In this document: piece after piece, positions 13,001 through 24,039 of the stretch
Layout of the letters: every line of letters begins with the position of its first letter
Numbering within the stretch: position 1 is the stretch's first letter
DNA from: Ophiodon elongatus
Taxonomy: Eukaryota; Chordata; Actinopteri; Perciformes; Hexagrammidae
Direction of reading: 5' to 3'
DNA: 64,000 nt
NCBI GenBank assembly: GCA_016806645.1
Contig: JACSYO010001810.1
Coordinates: 1,178,501 to 1,242,500, forward strand
Notes under the pieces: model-generated
Databases searched by the model: none
The model's input: only the letters and a program-made list of their open reading frames with translations
What the model was told of the DNA's origin: nothing
Translations under genes and position numbers: made by a program

Positions 13001-14398
13001 TGATTCAACCCTGCCCCCTGTTGTTTCTGGCCTGTGGATACACTGCAGGCTGAGGGGGACCAACTACTGTTGGCAGAGTTCAGTTTTTAAACTCGTCAAC
13101 TCAATTCGAAACGAGAAATTTAATCATCAGCAGTTTTTTATTCGGTCTGAAAATACGTTTTTCTATATTGAACGTTAAAAACGAAAACCTAGAACAGAGA
13201 ATTGGTGTCTATCTCTGTACTCTTATGTTATGACTGAATAAAAAAAAACAAAAAACACTCAATGATTCTGTGAGAGACATAAATCTGAAATCATTGCTCC
13301 AAGTGCCACCGTACAGCAATAAAAATGTAGCTTAATGATCCTATAAAACCTCCATCATGTCCAGGGGATTCTCCAGCCTGAGCCCGACTGAGTCTTGAAC
13401 CAGAGTCGTTGCCCTCTAAGGCAACACCGAGGCTGCTCCAACACGCCAGAGGATTTATTGTTGTGTTGTCGGGGGAGAAAACACACATAATTTATTCCTG
13501 TTGCTCTGCAGCGAGTCACAGCAGCAGCCGTCATTTCGCAGTGATGCAGTTTAATAGCTGCTATTTCTCTCTTCTCTGAGCTGCCTGGCTGCTATCCAGA
13601 CTACCTCAATGTCAGCATGTACATCTGACTTGAAATTTAAATACAGCCACATTTAGTTAGTCCAGTTTAAGTTTGAGTTGACACTGAAAATGGTGAAATG
13701 ACTCTAGTTTTTGGCTACTCTTCATACTGAGTCGACTTTCATGCTGAGTTTGTCATAATATCTCTCGAACACTTTGTTTCCATGGAACGCTTTTAACTCA
13801 ACAACACTCTTCCTCTGTGCAGGACACACAAAGGCACAAGGAGACTCTGATATAACGTCAGACAGAAATAACTCAGAGATGCATAATACCCCATTTGCGC
13901 AGTTCACCGTTTTGAACACCGTATAACCAGATTTTCCATTGCTCTGCCACAGCGATTATAAACAAATATGACAGCCATGATGGTCTACAGGCAAACCAGA
14001 CCACTCAGCAAAGGGCAAAATGTGTCCCAGTAACTCTTTGGTTATTGCCAGAGAGCCAACAGGATCCCTGGTATGATAGCCAAACAGCAAAAGGTGCTCT
14101 TCAAAGAAAAGAATTGACTGGTATGTCTCGGGTATAACCTCCCTGCCTCCCACTCCTTTTAATACCTTGTTCCTTTTGTCCTTCGGAAATCATATTGTTT
14201 GAGATTGCTTCCTCTGAGGACTGGAAGAAGCAGTCAAAGGAAGGAGACAGAGACTATAAGAACACAGCCTTTCACCAGTTGACCTGAATACCACTTTGTC
14301 TACTAGAATATATTATCATATTTCATATGTAAAATTATAATATTATTGTGTATGTATTCTTTTATGTATGTTACCAGATGACACACCACAGTACTACC
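10029..14398. other. Gene-free stretch
   Basis: AT-rich intergenic DNA holding only the repeat fragment at 11345-11480 and a short direct duplication of a TATTGTTATTGTAATCC unit near 12377-12416. Open frames are short (up to about 100 codons) and show no domain or splice-site support. Confidence 0.55.
11345..11480. repeat. Dispersed teleost retroposon fragment
   Basis: The phrases TTTGACCTCTGCATTTTACC, TAGGAGCAGTAGGCTGCTG, GCGCCCAGGGAGCAACTTGG and CTGGCTCAAGGACACTT occur in order. These are parts of a repeat found widely in teleost genomes. The copy is truncated on both sides and non-coding. Confidence 0.55.
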
Positions 14399-14625
14399 AA
14401 TGGTGGAGAGTAACTATTGCACTTAAATACAGTGTTCAGGTCCTAGTACTTAACTTGAGTATTTCTACTTTATATCACTTGTTACTGTACTGCACTTTGA
14501 CTCCTCTACATTTGAGAGATAAATAGTTTACTTCCTCTCAACTAAATGTATTTTGCAGATGAAGTTATTTGGTTGTCAATATTTTACGTGCAAAGCATCA
14601 GTTTCTAAGATATGATCATTTTTGC
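14399..14625. repeat. Inverted-orientation fragment of the percomorph MITE-type repeat
   Basis: It starts with ATGGTGGAGAGTAACTA, then carries TACTTAACTTGAGTATTTCTA and CTCCTCTACATTTGAGAG. These are the reverse-orientation phrases of the same family seen at 9598-10028. Only the terminal half is preserved. Confidence 0.6.
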
Positions 14626-14649
14626 AGCATGGCTCAGTCCACCACTTTG

Positions 14650-15193
14650 GTCCAGGCTAAAATATATATATTCAACTACTGTTGAATGGATTGCAATGAC
14701 ATTTTGTACAGACATTCGTTGTGCCCAGAGGATGAATTCTGCTGACGTTGGTGTTCCCCTTTATGTTCATTTAGCGCCACCATGAGGTTGGCATGGTTTT
14801 GAAAGAAATGTTTGACTCTTGGATGGATGGGCCATGTCAATAGGTACAGACAGTCATGTTCAATTTGGGGTAAATTATAATAACTTTAGTGGTCCATTAA
14901 TTTGTCATCTAGGCAAAATGTTCGTTTTTTTCTCATTTCTAATATTTTGGTTTAGCCTCGGCTGTACTGCTCAGTGATAATTAGCAAATATTAGCACCCT
15001 CACACACTAAACTAAGATAATGAACATTGTAGCCTAAACATTATAGCTACCTCATAAACCTTAGCATATTAGCATTATCAATGTGAGCACGTTAGCATGT
15101 TGTCTTAGGTAGAGCACTGCTTTGCGCTAAATATGCTCAAGTAGCCTCGTTACGGAGCTCACTAGCATGGCTGAACCCTTAGTCTGGATTTCA
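14650..15193. repeat. Dispersed spiny-rayed fish repeat, degenerate copy
   Basis: The phrases GGATTGCAATGACATTTTGT, CCCAGAGGATGAATTCTGCT, TAGCGCCACCATGAGGTTG, ATTAGCAAATATTAGCA and CTCACTAGCATGGCTG follow one another. They match my memory of a non-coding repeat abundant in perciform genomes that ends in a run of TTAGCATG-type units. The copy is diverged and contains no frame. Confidence 0.6.
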
Positions 15194-15331
15194 GATTAAG
15201 ATGACCAAACGGGAACATGTATGTACAAAGAGAACTGGATACAGTGTTGGCGGCTGGGCTTTGTTCATTACCATGACAATTGCTTTGCAAAGCTAGTCAA
15301 CCTTGATATTTCAACGTTGTTTATCACCACC

Positions 15332-15475
15332 CATTCATGTCACGTCTGGTTGCAAAAAAACAAGATGGTGCCGACCAAAAACCAAGATGGTGACGGCCAA
15401 AATGTTGCACTAAAGGGTTCGAATCAAGTCCACAAACCGATGGATGACGTCACATATATAGTCTATGTGACCAAC
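15332..15475. repeat. Dispersed percomorph repeat fragment
   Basis: The phrases AACAAGATGGTGCCGACC and AACCAAGATGGTGACGGCC form a short tandem pair. They are followed by GATGACGTCACATATATAG, the end of a repeat that in other fish reads TGACGTCAC...CATTTTTTATATACAGTCTATG. The family assignment is from memory. The frame across it is not a gene. Confidence 0.5.
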
Positions 15476-16376
15476 TCTACATAAAGTTGACCAGTTACCA
15501 CATTACATGTTAATGCTTCAGTGATGGTAATCCAATAATATAACAACAAGACACTTTAAAGGGACCATTGTGCCAAATTTGTAGATTTACTGTTGATACG
15601 TCTATACTTTTCCTTGAATATATTTTGACCAAAGAACTTGTAATTGTATCAGAATATTTTTGTGATATAGCTGCTAAAGAATCTGAAAATTGTAGCACAC
15701 CAGTGAAAGATCAGTAAACCCTCACCTTTATTCAAGTTTTCACATTTTACCACTCAAGGAATAGATGACAAATGAGCACATTGTTGTAGTAGGTTTGTTG
15801 TCTCCCACCTACATTGTAATGACAGAGTGTTGTACTTGATGCAAAATGAATAGTCATCTTGATACTGATTCAAAATCATGTAATACTATCACAAAGGTTA
15901 ACCTTGAATTAATCCAGGGGGAGATGTATTGTTGTTACCAGGGTCTGCATGGGTGAGGAAAGCCTGTTGTCAGTGTTAGCTGATAAGAACATGGCTGCAC
16001 CTCCTGCTATTGTGCTGGCAGGACTCTCACTCCCTTCCTCCTCCAGCTCTCTGCCTGTTTGTGATTTACTTCCAGTAAAGATCATCAGCTTCATCCGAGG
16101 AGGGCTTTAAGCCAGTTCCCTGAGTGGGACAGGGCCTGCTTCACTAACTCACAATCCCACTGGTCTCCAACTGTGTCAGACCTTAGTGGGAATTAGGTGC
16201 CTGTTGGAAAGTGTCAGACCATAAATCTTCCCATGCTATGTATTGGCCTATCAGCCATGTGCGTGAATAGAGATTGAACATTTCCTCTCCCACATGTTCT
16301 GATGGGTGTGTTTTGTTTCCCGCCTCTCCATACTTCACAGATAAAGAGGACAACGCTCTGATTTTCCATCTTATTG

Positions 16377-16574
16377 CCATATATATACTTCATAGAGACA
16401 GTGAGGGAGGGGGAGAGACAGACTGAGGGTCATTTAGACCATCTATCTCTCACACATAACTTGTGTCAGTGTCAGTGAGGCAAGTCCAAGCCCTGCACAG
16501 TGGATTATACGATGGGAGGAACTGATTATGGAAGCAACTGCTTATGGATAACACTTGGAGGGAGTTGAGAGGTG
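16377..16574 (+). promoter_or_regulatory. gja5: Candidate gja5 promoter and untranslated first exon
   Basis: A TATA-like CATATATATACTT at 16378-16390 is followed about 180 bases later by a good splice donor, GGTG|GTAAGA, cutting after 16574. Connexin genes usually have a non-coding first exon spliced to a single coding exon. A suitable acceptor (TTTCTCAG) lies just before the gja5 start at 17758. This would give an untranslated exon of roughly 16410-16574 and an intron of about 1.2 kb. A competing donor (GTGAGTGAAG) lies near 17192. No transcript evidence is available, so this is inference. Confidence 0.3.
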
Positions 16575-17783
16575 GTAAGAGAGAATATTAACTCTGTGTT
16601 TGTCTTTTTTCACACACTAGGATTATAGTGATTATACTGTAAATCTTACTTGGCACATCATTAAAATAACAGTTTGTCTTAACACACAGCTTTTGAGAAA
16701 TGTATACTATGTTTTCTATAACCTTGCCAAGTAGGGCAGTAACTTCAGATGTGTGACGTGTTTGGAAAAACCTGTCAAGCTGTTACCTTCAGCCGTCCTT
16801 ACAGTATGTTATAATTAATCTAGCTTTGATCTCTCATTGCAAAAGTAAAAGTTGACAGCAAGCAAAGTGACATAGTGCATTTAGATGTCAGAGGTCACCC
16901 TTCAATGGAATTTAATGGGTTTTCTTAACCCCTCAATGATGGGGTTAGTTATTCCACTCATAAAGCTGTCTCGTCTACTGCCTTATAGGGTCATTCTTGG
17001 CTGAGACTCGTCAGCCTGTCACTGCCATGTTTGGGTCTTACCCAAACTCTCACGAAGGCTGCAGGTGAAAGCACACACACACATTGGATAGATGGAGAGA
17101 TCTGATTGACGCTCTCAGATAGATCCAGAAAGCAGCGTGTTGGAGGTTTTCGTTATCGCGGAGAGGACAGTGGACATCAAAGCTGCTGTCGTTGTGAGTG
17201 AAGTCTGCTGGTCATGGGCCACAGGCAAGATAGAGACCGCGCAGCTCAGGCCGGGTCACAGCATTGAAAGGACAAACTCTCCTAGCTTTGACATGCCCCG
17301 TGGTGGCCTGTTACACTCTCTGTCTGTCTGTCATACATAATTTGGAATTGGACATGGGGAATGTAAACTTGGACATAATAAAATATTGAGTCATTTTTCT
17401 TAAAACAACGTCATTATTTACTTTTAAATGACTCCCGAACTTCCTCTGCCTCCCTGTCTCTCTCTAGCTCATGGGAAAATGGTTGTTCTCATGCCACGGT
17501 GTCCAGTCCTCAAGCAATTCACAGGCAGAGAATCTATTTTTATGATGCCCCACACACACCCAGGTCATTTCATCTGCAGGAAAAAATAGAGGACCTATCT
17601 GTCTATGACTGATTGTCTGTATTTCTCCTTTCTCCTTTTTACCCTCTTCTCTGCTCAGTTCATCCTCCACCTCTCCCCCTCAGTGACTTCGCCTTTTCAC
17701 CTCTAGTGCGCCTCCTTCTCGCACTTTCTCTCCTCCTGCTCTAGTCTTTGTTTCTCAGGTGTGTGTTCGGCCTGTGAGCAGTG

Positions 17784-18929
17784 ATGGGGGACTGGAGTCT
17801 CCTGGGGAATTTCCTAGAGGAGGTTCAGGAACACTCTACGTCGGTCGGGAAGGTCTGGCTCACCGTCCTCTTCATCTTTCGCATCCTGGTGCTGGGCACA
17901 GCGGCCGAGTCGTCCTGGGGTGACGAGCAGAGTGATTTCCTGTGTGACACTAAGCAGCCTGGTTGCACCAACGTGTGCTATGACAGTGCCTTCCCCATCG
18001 CCCACATCCGCTACTGGGTGTTGCAGATTGTTTTTGTCTCAACGCCGTCCCTCATCTACATGGGCCACGCCATGCACATTGTGCGCAGGGAGGAGAAGCT
18101 GCGGAGGACGGAGCAGGAACAGAGGGAAGAGAGAGGGGAAGGCGAAGGAGACCTAGAAGGGGAGAAAGCATACCTTCAGCAGAAGGTGAGCGGAAGAATA
18201 ATGGCAAATGATGGGACTGGCCGTGTTCGCCTAAAAGGAGCGCTGCTGCAGACTTACATCCTGAGCATCATGATTCGCACAGTGATGGAGGTGACATTTA
18301 TCGTGGTACAGTACATGATCTATGGGGTGTTCCTCAGGGCGTTGTACCTGTGCCAGGCTTGGCCCTGCCCCAACCCCGTCAACTGCTACATGTCCCGGCC
18401 CACAGAGAAGAACGTCTTCATCATCTTCATGCTGGTGGTGGCCGGTGTGTCTCTGGTTCTCTCTGCGCTGGAGCTCTACCACCTTAGCTGGAAGAGCGCC
18501 AGGAAGTGTTTACGCAACAAGAGGATGCAGAAGAGCAGAACTGTGACGGTGGCCGTGTCCGCGGCCTTGGAGCCCAACAGCCCACCTCTGCCCTCGGCCT
18601 CCTGCACCCCACCTCCTGAATTCAGCCAATGCCTGGCAGCCCCGAGCTCCATGAACCCCATGACCTCTATGGCCTCTCATCCCTTCAACAACAGGATGGC
18701 GCTGCAGCAGAACTCAGTGAACTTGGCCACAGAGCGGCATCACAGCTGCGACAACCTGGAGGATGAGGAAGACTTTTTGAGGATGAGATACGACCAAGTG
18801 CCCTCAGAGCTGCCCAACAGCTGCTCCCCCTCCCCGCTGCTGCACTCCAGCTACATGAAGGACAAACGCCGCCTGAGTAAGACCAGTGGCACCAGCAGCC
18901 GGGCTCGCCATGACGACCTGGCAGTATAG
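17784..18929 (+). CDS. gja5: Gap junction protein alpha 5 (connexin 40 type)
   Basis: A single-exon connexin of 381 residues. The true start is ATG 17784; the GTG codon just upstream is not used, and the protein begins MGDWSLLGNFLEEVQEHS, the standard connexin N-terminus. There are four membrane segments, near residues 22-42, 76-98, 153-180 and 211-233. Extracellular loop 1 has cysteines 54, 61 and 65 in the canonical C-x6-C-x3-C spacing. Loop 2 has cysteines 190, 195 and 201 (C-x4-C-x5-C, alpha/beta type) followed by SRPTEKNVF. The cytoplasmic loop is very acidic and basic, with many E and R. The C-terminus ends RARHDDLAV, close to the SDDLSV ending of mammalian Cx40, which favours gja5 over other alpha connexins. 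Six subunits form a hemichannel, and paired hemichannels let ions and small metabolites pass between cells. In zebrafish the related cx41.8 acts in pigment patterning. The gja5a or gja5b paralogue cannot be decided here. A splice acceptor at 17757-17758 places the coding exon start at 17759. Confidence 0.95.
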   Translation: MGDWSLLGNFLEEVQEHSTSVGKVWLTVLFIFRILVLGTAAESSWGDEQSDFLCDTKQPGCTNVCYDSAFPIAHIRYWVLQIVFVSTPSLIYMGHAMHIVRREEKLRRTEQEQREERGEGEGDLEGEKAYLQQKVSGRIMANDGTGRVRLKGALLQTYILSIMIRTVMEVTFIVVQYMIYGVFLRALYLCQAWPCPNPVNCYMSRPTEKNVFIIFMLVVAGVSLVLSALELYHLSWKSARKCLRNKRMQKSRTVTVAVSAALEPNSPPLPSASCTPPPEFSQCLAAPSSMNPMTSMASHPFNNRMALQQNSVNLATERHHSCDNLEDEEDFLRMRYDQVPSELPNSCSPSPLLHSSYMKDKRRLSKTSGTSSRARHDDLAV

Positions 18930-19491
18930 ACCCACAACCAAAGAGAAGTGACAGAAAGAGGAGTTTCGAAAGGCCCAAAGATGATTCTGAGTGTTATTAC
19001 TGAGTGAAGGGGTCAAAGCGTGAAGCTAATTATGCAAACTGGTATTGAAGCCAGACACTTGATGATAGAGGATGGACTAAATGTTCTCTTCAGAAAGAGA
19101 CACTGAGATCTGTAAGTGGACCATATGAACTTGACATGTGTGAGCTCTGTGAGCAGATAGTGTTTCGTAAACCAACCTGTCCCTGAGCTTGAAAAACCAA
19201 ACTGCAAAAGAAAAATATTTTCGAAATGAGAACAGAGTAACAGGTGTTATACCTGTCTATTGCACATTTATGTTTTATTAAAAGAGTTAAAGCCAAAAAC
19301 TAAGAGAGATTTTTTTTTAAAAGGACAATTAAGTGAAAATGATGTGATGCTTGGTGTGAGATGACTTAGGGAAACCATTTCATTAGAAAGCAAAATATGG
19401 CTCGAATCTCAACTGTTCAATGAATTCTATTAGTTTTGTTCTGCAAAAAAATTGAGATGAGAGATTTAGAGAAAACAGGGACTTAATATGC

Positions 19492-20154
19492 AATAAACTG
19501 TGAAGCTTGCCGGTATATAAATTAGATGTTTTTATGCAGCGCATATGCAGTGAATAAAGGTAAAGTGCCTTAACAAGTGTGAAAATAAATCTCTTTGTTT
19601 TTATGCAGATTTTTCAAAAAGCCATTGCAAAGACTGTAAATTTAGAGTAAGCCATCTGTTGACTTGCTAACCTAATTGCACTACACAGGTCAACAAACAT
19701 AAAGCGTATCTCAAGAATAATCACTTTAAAATAAAAAATTAAAAGGTGTGAGAAACACTGTATTAATTAGTTATATATTTGACAGGATCCTTTGTGTGCA
19801 GAATGTTTTCTGTTTTAGGATGTTCCCTATCAAGAGGGATTGAAGGGAAAAGAAAAAGAAAAATATACTGTTATGACAAGACCCGGCCACTAGGTGGCAA
19901 CATTGCACTTGTGCTTTTCAGTTTCTGTCCTGGAGCCTTTTGTTGTAAATAGTGAATTTGTTCCCATGCAATTTATGTTTCAGTTGATATCTTTGATATG
20001 TATGTTATTTCATTTCCGGTGTCTTACAGAATCAATGTACAGGTTGTTTGTGTTTATCTTGCACAGCAAACATTCATATATAAAAAACAGAAATCTTGTT
20101 TTTTTTTGTTTGTTTATTTTTTGGTTCTTTCACACATACTTTTATGCAATAAAT
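19492..20154 (+). terminator. gja5: Candidate polyadenylation signals of gja5
   Basis: AATAAA hexamers occur at 19492, 19553 and 20149, downstream of the gja5 stop, in AT-rich sequence with no other gene. Any of them could end the transcript, giving a 3' UTR of about 0.6 to 1.2 kb. Which one is used cannot be read from sequence. Confidence 0.4.
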
Positions 20155-20825
20155 CATCAACACTCATCACAAATAAATAAATCATCAACCGTACAATCTG
20201 CTCTGTTGTCCTCAAGGTGTGTGATTAATGCAAATACTTCTTAGATCTTTATGAAACATCAGATGTGTGTTACTAACTGATATATTAAACGCACACTGAA
20301 TAACACGGAGCTCAGAAAATCTTGTGGTTGAATTGCTTTGAACTAAATGATAAGTGGAAATAAATAAGAGCTGCATTTCTTGATCAGTATTCTATCACCA
20401 CTTGCATTTCCCAGTCTGTTCTCACCAGAAAGGACCTGCAGGTGACAGACTGGAGGGGATGTGCAGTATTTACACAAACAAAGACTGTCTCGCTATCACT
20501 GCCAGGAAGCTGAGCGCTAATATCCAACTTGGTCTGTCACAAGCTGAGTCGAAAGCAAAGCCACAGTAGATGCTGCCATTTCATTTGTTTGTTGCAGATC
20601 AGATTCACCTCTGCAAAGTTACCCGGATTTTATTATCATTGAATAAGATCACGCTATACACAGCTTATATTTTAGAGCAGCAGTCAGGGGGATGACTTCA
20701 CACTGCTGTCCAATAAAATCTTCTCTCTGTAAATCACCTATGGGCAAAGCTGAGGCAATGCTTTTTTATGATCTGATAGAGGTATTTGCTGGAGCTAAAT
20801 ATATTAAGTACAACTTTTATCTCAG

Positions 20826-21067
20826 GATTAAGGGTGGTCGTCCACTGATCGGAAGGTTGGTGGTTAAATCCCTGGCCCCTTTGGTCTACATGTCAAAGTG
20901 TATTTGGGCAGGAGAGTAAATCCCAAATTGTTGTGAGTATGCATGTGAATGTATTACACAGGGAAAACAGGCACCAGTGTATGAATGTGTGTGAGTGGGT
21001 GAATGCTGGCTTGTGTTGAAAAGCACTTTGATTGGCTGTTAAGACTAGAAAAGCAGTCCAATTACCA
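20826..21067 (+). mobile_element. tRNA-derived SINE, degenerate
   Basis: The head reads GTCCACTGATCGGAAGGTTGG and then GTGGTTAAATCCCTGG, an eroded RNA polymerase III B box. The body has CATGTCAAAGTGTATTTGGGC and TGAATGTGTGTGAGTGGGTG. The tail reads AAAAGCACTTTGATTGGCTG, then AAGACTAGAAAAGCAGTCCA. This order matches a tRNA-head SINE common in spiny-rayed fish. Mutations in the B box suggest the copy is no longer transcribed. Confidence 0.65.
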
Positions 21068-21263
21068 CCCCCGGTTTGGTTTTCCAAAAGACTAACGATA
21101 CAACAATAAACCCAATAATATTCAGTGCTCATGCACATTTCGTCACGTCTATGAATGATCTCAATATCCCTTCTCTGAGGATAAATGTTGGGTGAAAATA
21201 TTTGCCACAGGGCTTTTTAAATTAGAAGAATCTGCATTCAAGATGAAAGGTGGGTATTATTCA

Positions 21264-21450
21264 GTGGTGGAAGAAGTGATCATTACTTCATCAAAAGTGA
21301 ATCAAAATTTCACTCGAGTATAAGCAGTTTTATATTATTGCAGATATGGTTGAACTTTCATTCATCATGGAGTGGAATAAAAACTACAATATTTCCTTCT
21401 TGAATGTAGTATAGAAAAAGTAGAAATAAAAAAACGTAAGGGAGGATAAA
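21264..21450. repeat. Percomorph MITE-type repeat fragment
   Basis: It begins with CAGTGGTGGAAGAAGTGATC, the expected terminal sequence of the AGTAAAAGT repeat family, and continues to CTACAATATTTCCTTCTTGA and AGTATAGAAAAAGTAG. The middle is diverged. It is the same family as 9598-10028. Confidence 0.6.
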
Positions 21451-21796
21451 ATTCAAAAGGATAAAGTTAAAAAGCCATTAATCCCGAAGCAGCGTTCACA
21501 TTCAATGTACACGTTTGTTATTATTACTGTACCAAACTAAATGATATGATGAATAATTAAGTTTACTAAATAAAATAGTAAATTAACAGTTGTATATTTT
21601 CTGGTTCTTTTCTTAATAATGAAAATATTCGTGGCTTCCAATGTAAAAAAACCGATATAAACTGTATACAACTGTTATATATGAATAGTCTTTTAGGGGG
21701 ACCAGATGTTGTATTGTGTATCAAACGTCAATCAAATACTGTGCAGATAAACCTGTGGATGGCAATAGCGCGCTTTGATGCATATTTCCCTTCTTT

Positions 21797-21797
21797 A

Positions 21798-21832
<35 letters not shown>

Positions 21833-21861
21833 AGAAGAAGAAGACGAAGAAGAAGAAGAAA
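21797..21861. repeat. (GAA)n trinucleotide repeat
   Basis: An imperfect GAA tract with one GAC interruption, lying just upstream of the acp6 promoter motifs. It is a homopurine run and could form triplex DNA. The frame reading poly-glutamate through it is an artefact. Confidence 0.85.
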
Positions 21862-21879
21862 AATATGGATCCCATAGAG

Positions 21880-22074
21880 GATGCTGGGAAATGTAGTTCC
21901 GTCCACCTCGCTATCACCTTTACTTTCAACGTAGAGTGGCATTTGCTACCCTACAGTTCCCGACATGTACTGACTTGAAGCGGTGAGAAGAGTAGTCTAA
22001 TGTCAAGAGACTCTCTCGTTTACTGAGCGCTGTGTTTCCCATCGAAAGACGCAGAAAGACCTCCGCTTCACAAA
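21880..22074 (+). promoter_or_regulatory. acp6: acp6 promoter and probable untranslated exon 1
   Basis: Two ZNF143/STAF-like sites are visible: TGCTGGGAAATGTAGTT at 21882-21898 (reverse of AACTACATTTCCCAGCA) and CTACAGTTCCCGACATG at 21951-21967, in opposite orientation. About 107 bases after the second is a strong donor, CAAA|GTAAGT, cutting after 22074. The first coding exon of acp6 starts with an acceptor (TTATTTCGCAG) 7 bases before its ATG, so an upstream non-coding exon is required. This block is the best candidate, with transcription starting roughly at 21970-22000. No TATA box is evident, as expected of a housekeeping-type promoter. Confidence 0.55.
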
Positions 22075-22438
22075 GTAAGTCGCTAACGTCAGTTGGCTCA
22101 CTTAACGTTAGTTGTTACATCTTGAAGAAGAGTGAGCCGCGTTGTCATGGAGCTGTTAGCTAGGATGACGGTTGGGACGGAGGTCAGACCTCATGTGGTC
22201 ACGTGGGGACTAGCTAGCCTCGCGTGTAAAGGTGTTTTATGAACGGGTTCATAGAGACGAGTTAACTAGACGGTGTTTGATAGCCAGCCCGAGGTGGTGT
22301 GACTAGTCATGACCTCACAGTATACGGGAGAGCTAACGATTAAGGAGTATGAAAAGAGACACGTTAGAGCTGCTGCCTTGTCATCGGTGCACCTGACGGG
22401 ATTTTATAATTGTAAACTGAATTTGTATATATGAACAG

Positions 22439-22444
<6 letters not shown>

Positions 22445-22480
<36 letters not shown>
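22445..22480. repeat. (TA)n microsatellite in acp6 intron 1
   Basis: Near-perfect alternating TA of about 36 bases in the first intron of acp6. Confidence 0.85.
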
Positions 22481-22483
<3 letters not shown>

Positions 22484-22837
22484 CTATTTTATGCAATTAT
22501 TCCAGTAATGCATGTAGCTATACAACGCAGCTTAAACCTAACTTTCTCCTTCTGTGAGGGAGCTACGTAACATCCGCTTTAAGTACCCAATCTGTGTTTC
22601 ATAACGACGCACATGCCCACGTGCCCAACAACATAACTTGTATAGACAGTAAGACAATAGTTTGGACTTAAATAGTTTGTAACGTAAATATGGAATGGTT
22701 AATACATGGGTGGATGTGACAGTGTGTGCACATGTATACAGTGTGCATATATTTGTATTTGATAATATTTAATCGTTACATGTTAAAAAACAGTGTATTG
22801 GTATACAACAAAGTAATGGTTTACATTTAGTACAACC

Positions 22838-22938
22838 TATTATTATTATTATTATTATTATTATTAGTAGTAGTAGTAGTAATAGTAATAGTAGTAGTAT
22901 TATTTATTTATTTATATATATATATATATGTATGTATG

Positions 22939-22993
<55 letters not shown>
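22838..22993. repeat. Compound (TTA)n-(GTA)n-(TA)n microsatellite
   Basis: Successive blocks of TAT/TTA, AGT, TATT, TATG and finally a long TA run. It lies in acp6 intron 1 and is strongly AT-rich, so it is easily melted. Confidence 0.85.
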
Positions 22994-23577
22994 TATACTA
23001 TTAAGTGTCTTCAAGTGTTCATTTTTAAAAGGAATGTTATTTCTTATCCACAATTATCTTTATTATAATTGTAGACAACTGTATATTTTCCTAAAGTCAC
23101 CAAAAGTTGTTATTAGATAATGCCTCATTTGCATATTTAAACATATAATTTGAGAACTTGTAATGCAAAAAGTAATTGTTTTAATGTAAGTAATTAACTG
23201 GGGAAGTTTTATGGTGATATGAATACCCTATTCACTTGTAGTGTGTTGCAAAACGTATGGAATTGTACAATACATATCTTTAAAGGCTGTTTTCTCAAAA
23301 TTAGGTTTTTCTCATACTCAGAAGCACTGCCATACACCACACTTTCCACTTTCATTCCTATCTATATTCTGAGGGTTTTACAGAGGGATTTTTTCATATA
23401 TCATTAATATATTGATTTATGCAACATTTTATTCCTTAAAATATGGCGAAAAACAACTGTAAACCTTTTTTAATGCAGCAACAAATTGGTCAAAACTTAA
23501 ACAGGAACAAAAATGTCACTATATAACGTATATAGTAGATAAACATCGGATTGAATTGAATAGATCAGCTTCATAGT

Positions 23578-23642
23578 CACCGATATCCCGATCGGGCTAT
23601 TTGAGTCGGTATCGGCCCGATATCGGTATCAGTGCATCCTGA
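23578..23642. repeat. Fragment of a CCGATATCGG-type transposon end
   Basis: GATATCCCGATCGGGC, GTCGGTATCGGCCCGATATC and GGTATCAGTGCATCCTGA resemble the inverted-repeat end of a MITE widespread in fish (GGGATGCACCGAT...). Only one end remains. It sits in acp6 intron 1. Confidence 0.5.
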
Positions 23643-24039
23643 AGTTTAATGAAACACACAGGAGTATATATGATAAGCTGGTTACATGGCGCTCTAGCGG
23701 GTATATGACATAAGCATAGGAAAGAAAGCGACACCGGGGAAGGAGGACAAACCAACTTTGGTTCACCCAGATAAGGTGAGCCGAGGGAATGAATCTAGTT
23801 CTACAATTCTGAGGACAAGGTCAGAGTTTTTTCCGCAAGGAATGCAACGATTGTTCCCAACAGTGGATGTTCGTTGTACAGGGTCAATGCACGGGTATTG
23901 TTCCTGAAAATGATTATTTCTGTTAACGTTACTGTCATTCTAAAAGTTCTTCTTAATCTTCCTCTTAATAGTAACCGTAATGCGTGTGTAGTTAATTCAG
24001 ACACTAATACAATACGTCTGTTTATTTCGCAGCTTAGCC

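Noticed and set aside
17781..17783. GTG codon as the gja5 start
   Set aside because: Animal genes rarely start at GTG, and the connexin N-terminus MGDWS begins exactly at the ATG of 17784.
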